Origin: Deltaproteobacteria bacterium
GTDB lineage: Bacteria; Desulfobacterota; Desulfobaccia; Desulfobaccales; 0-14-0-80-60-11
Reading direction: 5' to 3'
DNA: 5,612 nucleotides
Assembly: GCA_019308625.1 (NCBI GenBank)
Contig: JAFDHU010000213.1
Span: 1-5,612, forward strand
The position numbers and the translations under genes were made by a program. The notes under the pieces are model-generated. The model did no database searches, was not told where the DNA came from, and saw nothing but the letters and a program-made list of their open reading frames with translations. Below, piece after piece: positions 1 to 5,268 of the stretch. Within the stretch, counting starts at the first letter, position 1, and every line of letters starts with the position of its first letter.

Positions 1-2
1 AG

Positions 3-83
3 CCGGGAAAGAAAACCCTGCAGCCTGGCCCGGCTCTGGTGGGAAGGGTTTATGAGGTCTGGAACCCCGAGAGGGACGGCTGA
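3..83 (+). CDS. Possible 3' end of an upstream gene, truncated by window edge
   Basis: Reading from base 3 gives 26 residues and a TGA at 81-83. The tail ends ALVGRVYEVWNPERDG, which has a natural-looking amino acid mix and mostly G or C at third codon positions. The other two forward frames also stay open for a while (to 53-55 and 97-99), but their translations look less protein-like. I do not recognise a family from this fragment. If real, it ends 83 bases before the CDF transporter gene and would be co-directional with it. Confidence is low because the piece is so short. Confidence 0.3.
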   Translation, partial: PGKKTLQPGPALVGRVYEVWNPERDG

Positions 84-166
84 TTCAACAAAAAAGTGAA
101 GCGCCCCCCGCTTGCCAGGGAAACCGGCGCAGCAGGCAGAAGGGGGCGGAGAGGCGGAAATTCGGT

Positions 167-1390
167 ATGGAGGCAGCGGAACGCCTAGCCTTGGCTTCAG
201 CCGGGATCAATGTATTGGTGACCGGACTGAAATATTTCCTGGGGGTGTTCTCTGGCAGTCTGGCTTTGTTGGCCGATGCGGTGCACTCCACTGCCGATGT
301 GGTCTCCTCCGCCTCGGTCTGGGCCGGCATCAGGCTGTCGCGCCGGCGAAGCAAGAGTTTTCCCTATGGTCTTTATAAAGTGGAGAATCTGGCAGCTCTG
401 ATCACCTCCGGAATTATCCTGCTGGCGGGCTATGAAATCCTCCGCAGCGTTTTCCAGGCCGGGGAGCTGGTCAAAGCGGAGCGTGTGCCTTATGCCATGC
501 TGGGAGTGATTGTCATCGCCCTGATTCTCCTGGCTTTCTCCCGCTTTGAGTTGCGGAGAGCTCGGGAGCTGAACTCCCCCAGCCTGGAGGCCGACGCCCG
601 GCATCTGACTACCGATCTCTTCTCCTCCTGCATCATTCTGGCGGGATTGGGCGGCAGCTACCTGCAGGTGAAATTCCCCTTGGACAAGGCAGCCGCGCTC
701 TTAATTGTGGTCCTGATTGTGCGGGTGGGGGTGAAAATCGCCGGAGACGCCATCCGGGTACTGCTGGATGCCTCGGTGGATTTCCAAACTCTGCAGACCA
801 TCCGGGACATCATCCTGGAAACCCCTCAGGTGAGCAGGATTAATGCCCTGACAGCAAGGAATTCCGGGAGGTTCAGGTTTATTGAGGCCGACTTGACCCT
901 CAAAGTCCGGGAACTTGACAAGGCTCATTTTGTGGCCACCCAAATAGAAAATCACCTCCGGGCCCATGTTCCCTATGTGGATCGGATTTTGATCCACTAC
1001 GAGCCCACAGAAAAAGAAACCCTGGTTATCGCCCTGCCGGTGGCCGAAGACCGTCGGCACCTGTCCGAGCACTTCGGCGAGGCGCCGTATTTCCTGGTGC
1101 TTACCATCAGTAGCCGGGACCGAAGACTTCTGGAGGAAAAACTTCTGGCCAATCCCCACCGTTCGGTGGAGACCGGCAAAGGCATCCGGGTGAGCGAGTG
1201 GCTGGTGGGGCTGGGCGTGGATGAAGTGATAGCGACCAAAAGTTTTGAACACAAAGGGCCTCATTATGTATTTTCTGACGCCGGTGTAATCATGAGACAA
1301 ACCGGCGAGCAGGAAGTTGCCCGAATCAAAGCCGATTTACTGGCCACGGAGGAGAGGACGGAGCCGCGGCCGGAGGCCCAGGCGGGCTGA
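167..1390 (+). CDS. CDF cation efflux transporter fused to a C-terminal NifX/NifB-like domain
   Basis: This 407-residue protein is a cation diffusion facilitator, a membrane antiporter that exports divalent metals (Zn, Fe, Mn or similar) against protons. The N-terminal half (about residues 8-195) shows the family's hydrophobic segments. Helix 2 carries H40-xxx-D44 and helix 5 carries H146-xxx-D150, the HxxxD pairs that form the metal site; the loop FPYGLYKVENLAAL (65-78) is the usual post-helix-2 signature. Residues about 203-280 match the cytoplasmic dimerisation domain, including H254 and the IHYEP end (H277, E279). Residues 284-390 then form an extra domain with the HFGEAPYF motif (302-309) and a GVDEVIA stretch (350-356), typical of NifX/NafY and the NifB C-terminus, which bind iron-molybdenum cofactor precursors. 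Ordinary CDF proteins stop near residue 300. Start: ATG 167, with a purine-rich GGAGAGG 12 bases upstream; the frame is open back to 56, so a non-ATG upstream start cannot be excluded. The transported metal cannot be read from sequence. Confidence 0.93.
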   Translation: MEAAERLALASAGINVLVTGLKYFLGVFSGSLALLADAVHSTADVVSSASVWAGIRLSRRRSKSFPYGLYKVENLAALITSGIILLAGYEILRSVFQAGELVKAERVPYAMLGVIVIALILLAFSRFELRRARELNSPSLEADARHLTTDLFSSCIILAGLGGSYLQVKFPLDKAAALLIVVLIVRVGVKIAGDAIRVLLDASVDFQTLQTIRDIILETPQVSRINALTARNSGRFRFIEADLTLKVRELDKAHFVATQIENHLRAHVPYVDRILIHYEPTEKETLVIALPVAEDRRHLSEHFGEAPYFLVLTISSRDRRLLEEKLLANPHRSVETGKGIRVSEWLVGLGVDEVIATKSFEHKGPHYVFSDAGVIMRQTGEQEVARIKADLLATEERTEPRPEAQAG

Positions 1391-1476
1391 AGGTGGCGTA
1401 AGTTTCTCCCAGACCTGTAAGGAACCGACAACATTTCACCAACTTGCCCGGCTGTAGGCGGGTGCGGAGGACAACA

Positions 1477-1713
1477 ATGATCTATGCAAGAGGACGAGGT
1501 ATGGGTGGCGGTGGTGGCGCCGGCGGCGGTGGCGGCGCCGGCGGTGGCGGTGGCTTTGGCCGGGGCGGAGGCCGCCGCAGCGGTTTCGGGATGGGACCCG
1601 GAGGGTTCTGCATCTGTCCGGCCTGCGGTCACAAAATACCCCATCGGCTGGGCATCCCCTGCTTTGAGGAAAAATGCCCCCAATGCGGGGCGATGATGAC
1701 CCGGGAACGCTGA
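1477..1713 (+). CDS. Small glycine-rich protein with C-terminal six-cysteine (zinc-ribbon-like) knuckle
   Basis: The product is 78 residues. Residues 8-43 are almost all Gly with a few Arg, Phe and Met, including three tandem hexapeptides (GGGGGA, GGGGGA, GGGGGF at 10-27). The C-terminal part holds C45, C47, C50, C62, C67 and C70, arranged as CxCxxCG...C-x4-CPxCG, which suggests binding of zinc or possibly an Fe-S cluster. I recall similar short proteins ending in CPxCG-MTR near NifX-type genes in sulfate reducers, but have no named function. The start is ATG 1477 because GGAGG at 1466-1470 lies six bases upstream; an in-frame TTG at 1444 has no such site. It lies 86 bases after the CDF-NifX gene, and a hairpin with a T-run follows at 1722-1742. 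The Gly-rich half may be a flexible tether for the metal knuckle; that is inference. Confidence 0.8.
   Translation: MIYARGRGMGGGGGAGGGGGAGGGGGFGRGGGRRSGFGMGPGGFCICPACGHKIPHRLGIPCFEEKCPQCGAMMTRER
1504..1557 (+). repeat. Three 18-bp imperfect tandem repeats encoding GGGGG(A/F)
   Basis: Units at 1504-1521, 1522-1539 and 1540-1557 are near-identical GGY/GGC runs. The first two end in GCC (Ala) and the third in TTT (Phe). They sit inside the glycine-rich protein gene. Differences between units are mostly synonymous swaps between GGT and GGC. The repeat keeps frame and could change length by slippage. Confidence 0.75.
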
Positions 1714-1721
1714 ACCCTCAT

Positions 1722-1742
1722 AAAGCCCCAAAGGCGCTTTTT
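1722..1742 (+). terminator. Candidate intrinsic terminator after the glycine-rich knuckle gene
   Basis: AAAGC at 1722-1726 pairs with GCTTT at 1736-1740, and CC (1727-1728) pairs with GG (1733-1734). C1735 is bulged and the loop is CAAA. The stem ends in five consecutive T (1738-1742). It lies 8 bases after the stop at 1713 and 15 bases before the Shine-Dalgarno of the CoA-binding gene. The stem is short, so it may only attenuate readthrough. Confidence 0.42.
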
Positions 1743-1769
1743 GAAAGGGCAGGTTTTGAGGAGCTACCC

Positions 1770-2207
1770 ATGTCGGAGATTGAGTGCCAGCTCCCGGAAT
1801 TCAATCCAGAAGATGAAGAAGTCAGAGAAATTTTGCAAAACAATCGGGTGATTGCGGTGGTGGGCCTGTCCACCGATCCCAACCGGGACAGCTATCGGGT
1901 GGCCCAGTATTTACAGGAGCACGGCTACCAGATTGTCCCGGTGAATCCCAAGGCTGACCGAATTCTGGGTCAAAAGGCCTTTGCCAATCTCAAGGATATC
2001 CCCTATCCGGTGGATATCGTGGATATTTTTCGCAAGATTGAGGCCATCCCGGCCATTGTGGATGAAGCCATTGCCATCGGGGCCAAAGTGGTGTGGATGC
2101 AACTGGGCCTGGCCGAAAACCAATCCGCCCGCAAGGCCATGGCTGCCGGGCTCCAGGTAGTCATGAATAAATGCATGAAAATTGAGCACAGCCGATACTT
2201 TTCCTAA
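1770..2207 (+). CDS. CoA-binding domain protein (YccU/COG1832-like)
   Basis: This 145-residue protein is a single Rossmann-fold domain of the small CoA-binding family, at its normal length of about 140 residues. Visible signatures are the nucleotide-binding start VIAVVGLS (27-34), the strand VPVNP (56-60), DIVDIFR (82-88), VWMQLGL (108-114) and the C-terminal NKCMKIEH (133-140) with C135 and H140. Relatives bind CoA or an acyl-CoA and are related to the CoA-binding domain of succinyl-CoA synthetase, but they have no ligase half and mostly no assigned reaction. ATG 1770 is chosen because GAGGAG (1758-1763) lies six bases upstream. The longer in-frame reading from 1674 overlaps the previous gene by 40 bases and reads through a probable terminator. 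The gene lies 56 bases after the glycine-rich protein gene, possibly co-transcribed if the hairpin between them leaks. Its cytoplasmic location and CoA binding are family knowledge; its tie to metal genes is inference. Confidence 0.9.
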   Translation: MSEIECQLPEFNPEDEEVREILQNNRVIAVVGLSTDPNRDSYRVAQYLQEHGYQIVPVNPKADRILGQKAFANLKDIPYPVDIVDIFRKIEAIPAIVDEAIAIGAKVVWMQLGLAENQSARKAMAAGLQVVMNKCMKIEHSRYFS

Positions 2208-2300
2208 CCACGGGCAGACTTGCCTGGCGAAAGATACCGGTTCACCACCTTTTACTTAGTGCGTGGCGGGCTTATTTAGAAATGTTTTAAATTAGGCCTG

Positions 2301-2326
2301 AAAAGAGCCTGATTAAACGCTCTTTT
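2301..2326 (+). promoter_or_regulatory. 8-bp perfect inverted repeat just upstream of the first DUF5320 Shine-Dalgarno
   Basis: AAAAGAGC (2301-2308) and GCTCTTTT (2319-2326) form a perfect stem around a 10-base AT-rich loop. The repeat ends 7 bases before the AAGGAGGTG ribosome site. It could be an intrinsic terminator for the CoA-binding gene (T-run in the right arm), an operator, or a leader hairpin that protects or controls the DUF5320 mRNA. The 142-base gap is distinctly more AT-rich than its surroundings, especially 2271-2293, but no clear -35/-10 pair was found. Confidence 0.4.
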
Positions 2327-2333
2327 ACCAGGA

Positions 2334-2342
2334 AAGGAGGTG
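2334..2342 (+). promoter_or_regulatory. Extended Shine-Dalgarno of first DUF5320-type gene
   Basis: AAGGAGGTG is a nine-base match to the 16S anti-Shine-Dalgarno. It sits seven bases before ATG 2350. Sites this complete imply strong translation, and it fixes the start. Confidence 0.85.
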
Positions 2343-2453
2343 CTTAAGAATGCCAGGATTTGATGGTACCGGACCGTGGGGTCAAGGGCCAGGGACCGGC
2401 TGGGGTCTCGGCCCCTGCGGCGCCGGCCGACGCTGGGGTTATGGATTCGGCTT
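2334..2453 (+). repeat. Direct repeat, unit 1 (5' block of the DUF5320 duplication)
   Basis: The ribosome site plus the first 104 coding bases (2350-2453) recur at 2551-2671. Over those 104 bases I count six differences, five of them synonymous. After 2453 the match continues at 2454-2515 against 2701-2762 with three differences, once a 29-base gap is allowed in this copy. Confidence 0.88.
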
Positions 2454-2568
2454 TCGGCTTCGGCCCCTGGGCTCGTCCCCGCTGGGGCTGGCGGGCCTAT
2501 GGCTTCGGCCCCTGGAGAACTTTCGCACCCGGCTTCCGCTTTTAGCGGGAAAGGAGGTGATTAAATAA
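2350..2568 (+). CDS. DUF5320-type Gly/aromatic protein, first tandem copy, frameshifted
   Basis: As read, the product is 72 residues. Residues 1-35 (MPGFDGTGPW...GYGFGF) match the next gene with a single change, W29 against R29. After that the tail (LRPLGSSPLG...) is simply the wrong-frame reading of a conserved stretch. Removing one base of the TTT at 2452-2454 restores GFGPWARPRWGWRAYGFGPW... and a stop at 2543-2545, giving a 64-residue protein that ends just before the next Shine-Dalgarno. Relative to copy two, 29 bases (2672-2700) are missing exactly at the break, and 29 is not a multiple of three. So this is either a real deletion frameshift or an in-frame 30-base difference plus a one-base assembly error. 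The uncorrected frame ends in TAATG, overlapping the next start by one base, so translational coupling remains possible. Even when corrected, it lacks the C-terminal helix of copy two. The family has no known biochemical function. Confidence 0.65.
   Translation: MPGFDGTGPWGQGPGTGWGLGPCGAGRRWGYGFGFRLRPLGSSPLGLAGLWLRPLENFRTRLPLLAGKEVIK
2551..2559 (+). promoter_or_regulatory. Extended Shine-Dalgarno of second DUF5320-type gene
   Basis: AAGGAGGTG lies eight bases before ATG 2568. It falls inside the tail of the frameshifted first copy as read, but outside the first copy if its frame is corrected to end at 2545. Confidence 0.85.
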
Positions 2569-2671
2569 TGCCAGGATTTGATGGTACCGGACCGTGGGGT
2601 CAGGGACCAGGCACCGGCTGGGGTCTCGGCCCCTGTGGCGCCGGCCGACGCCGGGGATATGGATTCGGCTT
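2551..2671 (+). repeat. Direct repeat, unit 2 (5' block of the DUF5320 duplication)
   Basis: This is the partner of 2334-2453. It includes its own AAGGAGGTG (2551-2559), placed eight bases before ATG 2568. The near-identity of the ribosome sites and coding starts shows a tandem gene duplication, with selection keeping the first 34 residues. Confidence 0.88.
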
Positions 2672-2888
2672 CGGACGCGGTTTCGGCCGGGGCGCCCGGT
2701 TCGGCTTCGGCCCCTGGGCTCGTCCCCGCTGGGGCTGGCGGACCTTTGGCTTCGGGCCCTGGGGGGCAGGAGCCCTCGGCCCCATCTCCCCCCAGGATGA
2801 AGCCCAGGCCCTGAGAGAAGAACAAACCTATCTGCAAAGCGAATTGGAAGCCATACAGAAACGTTTGGCTGAATTGGAAACCACCTGA
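2568..2888 (+). CDS. DUF5320-type Gly/Arg/aromatic protein with C-terminal coiled coil, second tandem copy
   Basis: The product is 106 residues. The N-terminus MPGFDGTGPWGQGPGTGWGL with a single cysteine C23 matches the DUF5320 opening I remember (MPxxDGTGPxGxGPxTGxGxGxC). Residues 29-69 are low-complexity GF, RG and GPW repeats. Residues 76-105 (from QDEAQALREEQ to RLAELETT) form an amphipathic helix with heptad-like hydrophobics L82, L89, L93, I96, L100 and L103, so probably a coiled coil for oligomerisation. Full-length family members have this same Gly-rich plus coiled-coil plan. No signal peptide or membrane segment is visible. The function is unknown; such genes often lie beside NifX-like and Mrp/NBP35-like genes, which suggests metal-cluster chemistry but does not prove it. 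The start is fixed by the strong Shine-Dalgarno and by the repeat with the upstream copy. A strong hairpin follows 18 bases after the stop. Confidence 0.82.
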   Translation: MPGFDGTGPWGQGPGTGWGLGPCGAGRRRGYGFGFGRGFGRGARFGFGPWARPRWGWRTFGFGPWGAGALGPISPQDEAQALREEQTYLQSELEAIQKRLAELETT

Positions 2889-2906
2889 CTGCCTGACCCC
2901 CTCAAC

Positions 2907-2942
2907 CCCTGCCCGGGCGCTGGCGTCCGGGCAGGGCATTTC
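2907..2942 (+). terminator. Strong GC hairpin, likely transcription terminator after the DUF5320 pair
   Basis: CCCTGCCCGG (2907-2916) pairs perfectly with CCGGGCAGGG (2927-2936). It extends inward through one G-U and two more pairs (2917-2919 with 2924-2926) to a four-base loop, giving a 13-bp stem. The following tract is only a short TTT (2939-2941), so termination may be partial. The position right after a stop codon supports the call. Confidence 0.6.
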
Positions 2943-2969
2943 CCCGAAGGGCCCTGTTCACCGGGGAAA
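2939..2969 (+). repeat. Second inverted repeat downstream of the DUF5320 pair
   Basis: TTTCCCCG (2939-2946) and CGGGGAAA (2962-2969) are perfect complements around a 15-base loop that contains the palindrome GGGCCC. It abuts the previous hairpin and may form a second stop or an mRNA end-protecting stem. Confidence 0.45.
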
Positions 2970-3142
2970 GGGATTATCCCTGCGCCGGCGACGGTTCCAC
3001 CCATTATGCCTTCCCTGGATATTTCCCGTCTCTACCTGCACCTCCGCGGGCCGTTTCCCGGCGCGACCTGAATCTCTGAAAAAGCAAAGTCTGATAAGGC
3101 GGCACTTGCCTTGGGCAGCTGCCCCCTCGGGGGCCCGGGCCG

Positions 3143-3171
3143 TTGCAAACTTCGGCCCTCTCAGGTACAGT
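3143..3171 (+). promoter_or_regulatory. Candidate sigma-70-type promoter for the helicase gene
   Basis: TTGCAA (3143-3148) and TACAGT (3166-3171) are 17 bases apart, each matching four of six consensus bases. Transcription would begin near 3178, about 80 bases before ATG 3258. The -35 box falls in the loop of one candidate hairpin. This is only a weak match in GC-rich DNA. Confidence 0.28.
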
Positions 3172-3257
3172 GAGGGGCAAATTGCTCATAGTTGACGGGA
3201 AACCGCGGCTTCCTTCTTAAGACCGAGTGCCGCCATCCCGGGGAGTCCATAACAGGC

Positions 3258-5213
3258 ATGTCCCACCGGCACCACCCCATTTGGCCGGAGCCCGCCCGGC
3301 GGCGTCTGGATTACCGGCGGGAGCTCAACCCGGCCCAATATCAGGCGGTCACCGCCACCGAGGGTCCGGTGCTGGTCATCGCCGGCGCGGGCAGCGGCAA
3401 GACCCGGACCCTGGTTTACCGGCTAGCCTACCTGGTGGATCAGGGGGTGGAACCGGGGGCCATCCTGTTGCTTACCTTCACCCGCAAGGCGGCCCAGGAG
3501 ATGCTCACCCGGGCCGCCCACCTGCTGGATCGCCCCCTGACCCAGGTGATGGGGGGCACCTTCCACTCCGTCTGCTACCACTGGCTCAGGCAGTACGGCG
3601 GCCTGCTGGGCCATCCCGAGGGCTTCACGGTCATGGACCGGGCCGACCAGGAGCACCTGCTGGCTATGCTCAAGGAGCAATTGGGCTTGAAAGGCCTACC
3701 CGGCCCCTTCCCCCGCAAGGAGACCCTGGCCCAAATCCTGAGCGACCTGGTCAACAAGGGCCTCAGCCTGGAGGGTCTCCTGGCCCGGGACTACCCTCAG
3801 TTCCTGGACCAGCGCCGCCCCCTGGCCCGCCTCGCCGCCGCCTATCAGGAAGAAAAGGCCCGCCTGCATCTGCTGGACTACGACGACCTGCTGGTGGAAG
3901 GCCGGCGCCTGCTCAGCCACCATCCGGAGGTGCGCCGCCGTCTGTCCGACCGCTACCGCTACATCATGGTGGACGAATATCAGGACACCAACCGGCTACA
4001 GGCCGAACTGGTGCGGCTGCTGGCCTACACCCACGACAACGTCATGGCCGTGGGGGATGACTGCCAGTCCATTTACTCCTTCCGGGGGGCCGACTTCCGC
4101 AATATCATGGATTTTCCCCGCCTGTTTCCCGGAACCCGCATTATCAAGCTGGAGGAAAACTACCGCTCCACCCAGCCCATCCTGGATCTGGCCAACGCCA
4201 TTATCGCCGGGGCCCGGGAAAAATACACCAAGTGCCTGTTTAGCCGTCAGTCCGGCGGGTTGCGGCCTCGGCTGTACAGGGCTGCCACCGAAAACGAGCA
4301 GTCCCGCCTGGTGGTGGCCCAGGTCCGGGACCTGCACCGCCAGGGGCTACCCTTAAACCGCATGGCCGTGCTGTTTCGGGCCGCCTACCACTCCTTTGAC
4401 CTGGAAATTGAGCTGGTCCGGGCCGGAGTGCCCTTCATGAAGTTCGGCGGCTTCAAATTCATGGAAAGCGCCCATGTCAAGGACCTGCTGTCCTACCTGA
4501 AGGTGGTGGCCAACCCCAGGGACTCCTTAAGCTGGCAGCGCCTCCTCACCCTTATCCCCGGAGTGGGCCGGGCTACCGCCCGCAAGTTCACCGAAAAGCT
4601 GGAGAGAGACTTCTCTCTGGAAGAGGCCTTGACCTGGCTGGCAGGCCGGCGGCAGAGCGGCCTGAAAGACTTGGCGGAAGTGCTGGAGGTGCTCCAGGAC
4701 CCGGGCCAGACCCTGATGTCCAGACTCAACCTGGCCCTGTCCCACTACGAGCCCCTGATGCCGGGCCGCTTTGATGACTACCCCAAGCGTTTGCGGGATC
4801 TGGAACACCTCCTCGCCATCGCCGCCCGCTACAGCGAGCTGCGGACCTTCCTCAACGATCTGACCCTGGAGCCACCCTCCGGCTTGGCCGACATCACCCG
4901 CCCCACCCACGACTACCTGACCCTGTCCACCATCCACTCCGCCAAAGGCCTGGAATGGGAGGCGGTGTTCATCATCTGGGCCGCAGAGGGACGCTTTCCG
5001 GCCTTCTACGCCCTGGAGCGGGAGGAGGAAGAGGAAGAAGAGCGACGCTTGATGTACGTGGCCGTAACCCGGGCCAAACGACATCTGACTGTGATTTTCC
5101 CGTCGGTAAGTTATAATAGAAGTTTGGGGATGACCGTGAACTCCCCCTCCCGCTTCATCGCTGACCTCCCCCGCACACTCCTGGAACCCTGGCGGGTGGA
5201 GGTGGAGGAATAG
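3258..5213 (+). CDS. UvrD/PcrA/Rep-type superfamily 1A ATP-dependent DNA helicase
   Basis: This 651-residue protein unwinds DNA 3'-5' using ATP, as in nucleotide excision repair, mismatch repair or replication restart. All helicase motifs are present: Walker A GAGSGKT (43-49), Ia LTFTRKAA (72-79), Ib GTFHS (100-104), II VDEYQDT (238-244), III GDDCQSIYSFRGAD (266-279), IV ENYRS (300-304), V STIHSAKGLEWE (557-568) and VI ERRLMYVAVTRAK (595-607). IPGVGRATARKF (433-444) is the helix-hairpin-helix-like stretch of domain 2B. It is shorter than typical UvrD/PcrA (about 720-740), because it ends about 44 residues after motif VI and lacks the usual C-terminal extension. A run of glutamates (588-594) precedes motif VI. 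ATG 3258 is preferred; a TTG at 3192 adds 22 unconserved residues directly after a stop, and neither start has a well-spaced ribosome site. GC at third codon positions is visibly higher than in the preceding genes. Which paralogue (UvrD, PcrA or Rep) cannot be decided here. Confidence 0.95.
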   Translation: MSHRHHPIWPEPARRRLDYRRELNPAQYQAVTATEGPVLVIAGAGSGKTRTLVYRLAYLVDQGVEPGAILLLTFTRKAAQEMLTRAAHLLDRPLTQVMGGTFHSVCYHWLRQYGGLLGHPEGFTVMDRADQEHLLAMLKEQLGLKGLPGPFPRKETLAQILSDLVNKGLSLEGLLARDYPQFLDQRRPLARLAAAYQEEKARLHLLDYDDLLVEGRRLLSHHPEVRRRLSDRYRYIMVDEYQDTNRLQAELVRLLAYTHDNVMAVGDDCQSIYSFRGADFRNIMDFPRLFPGTRIIKLEENYRSTQPILDLANAIIAGAREKYTKCLFSRQSGGLRPRLYRAATENEQSRLVVAQVRDLHRQGLPLNRMAVLFRAAYHSFDLEIELVRAGVPFMKFGGFKFMESAHVKDLLSYLKVVANPRDSLSWQRLLTLIPGVGRATARKFTEKLERDFSLEEALTWLAGRRQSGLKDLAEVLEVLQDPGQTLMSRLNLALSHYEPLMPGRFDDYPKRLRDLEHLLAIAARYSELRTFLNDLTLEPPSGLADITRPTHDYLTLSTIHSAKGLEWEAVFIIWAAEGRFPAFYALEREEEEEEERRLMYVAVTRAKRHLTVIFPSVSYNRSLGMTVNSPSRFIADLPRTLLEPWRVEVEE

Positions 5214-5232
5214 AGGTTGTTGAGGGGAGGGC

Positions 5233-5253
5233 CGGGGGAGTCCCACTCCCCCG
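5233..5253 (+). terminator. Hairpin 20 bases after the helicase stop, possible terminator
   Basis: CGGGGGAGT (5233-5241) pairs perfectly with ACTCCCCCG (5245-5253) across a CCC loop. There is no T-run, so classic intrinsic termination is uncertain. It is the first of three stacked hairpins filling this spacer. Confidence 0.4.
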
Positions 5254-5268
5254 CGCTCCCCTCAAACT

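Larger units (their letters stand above)
2889..3257. other. 369-base intergenic region before the helicase gene
   Basis: No convincing gene is present. It holds the two hairpins listed separately, a 12-base perfect palindrome GGGCAGCTGCCC (3113-3124), and two mutually exclusive stems near the end: 3137-3142 with 3153-3158, and 3157-3163 with 3171-3177. A weak promoter candidate is at 3143-3171. The short + reading 3006-3071 and the - strand reading 3004-3189 lack ribosome sites and recognisable content. I compared the region with common riboswitch cores and saw no clear match. Confidence 0.5.

Noticed and set aside
99..113. AAGCG/CGCTT mini-hairpin before the CDF gene
   Set aside because: Only five pairs around a C-run with no T-tract; easily expected by chance.
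701..1300. - strand open frame (199 residues) opposite the CDF-NifX gene
   Set aside because: It lies entirely within a well-supported + strand gene and shows no family signature or ribosome site.
1674..1769. Upstream extension of the CoA-binding gene
   Set aside because: It overlaps the end of the cysteine-knuckle gene and a probable terminator. ATG 1770 has a well-placed GAGGAG, and the extension is unlike the family.
2452..2454. Programmed ribosomal frameshift to rescue DUF5320 copy one
   Set aside because: TTT followed by CGG is not a classical slippery heptamer, and no downstream stimulatory structure stands out. A 29-base length difference explains the break more simply.
3006..3071. 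Short + strand reading of 21 residues starting ATG 3006
   Set aside because: No Shine-Dalgarno upstream and too short to judge; nothing links it to the helicase.
3061..3180. Riboswitch before the helicase (GEMM-like GCAAAG and GGTA fragments)
   Set aside because: The fragments do not occur in the order or stem context of a known aptamer, and a helicase is not a usual riboswitch target.
3004..3189. - strand open frame of 61 residues in the gap before the helicase
   Set aside because: No ribosome site, no motif, and it crosses several hairpins.
3227..4060. + strand frame of 277 residues overlapping the helicase N-terminal half
   Set aside because: The translation is dominated by Pro, Gly, Ala and Arg, typical of a shifted frame in GC-rich DNA, while the overlapping frame contains Walker A and motif II.
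4527..5246. Long - strand open frame (239 residues) opposite the helicase gene
   Set aside because: It mirrors a gene with every helicase motif intact. Its translation is rich in Gly, Gln and Val with no recognisable motif, as expected from antisense of GC-rich coding DNA.
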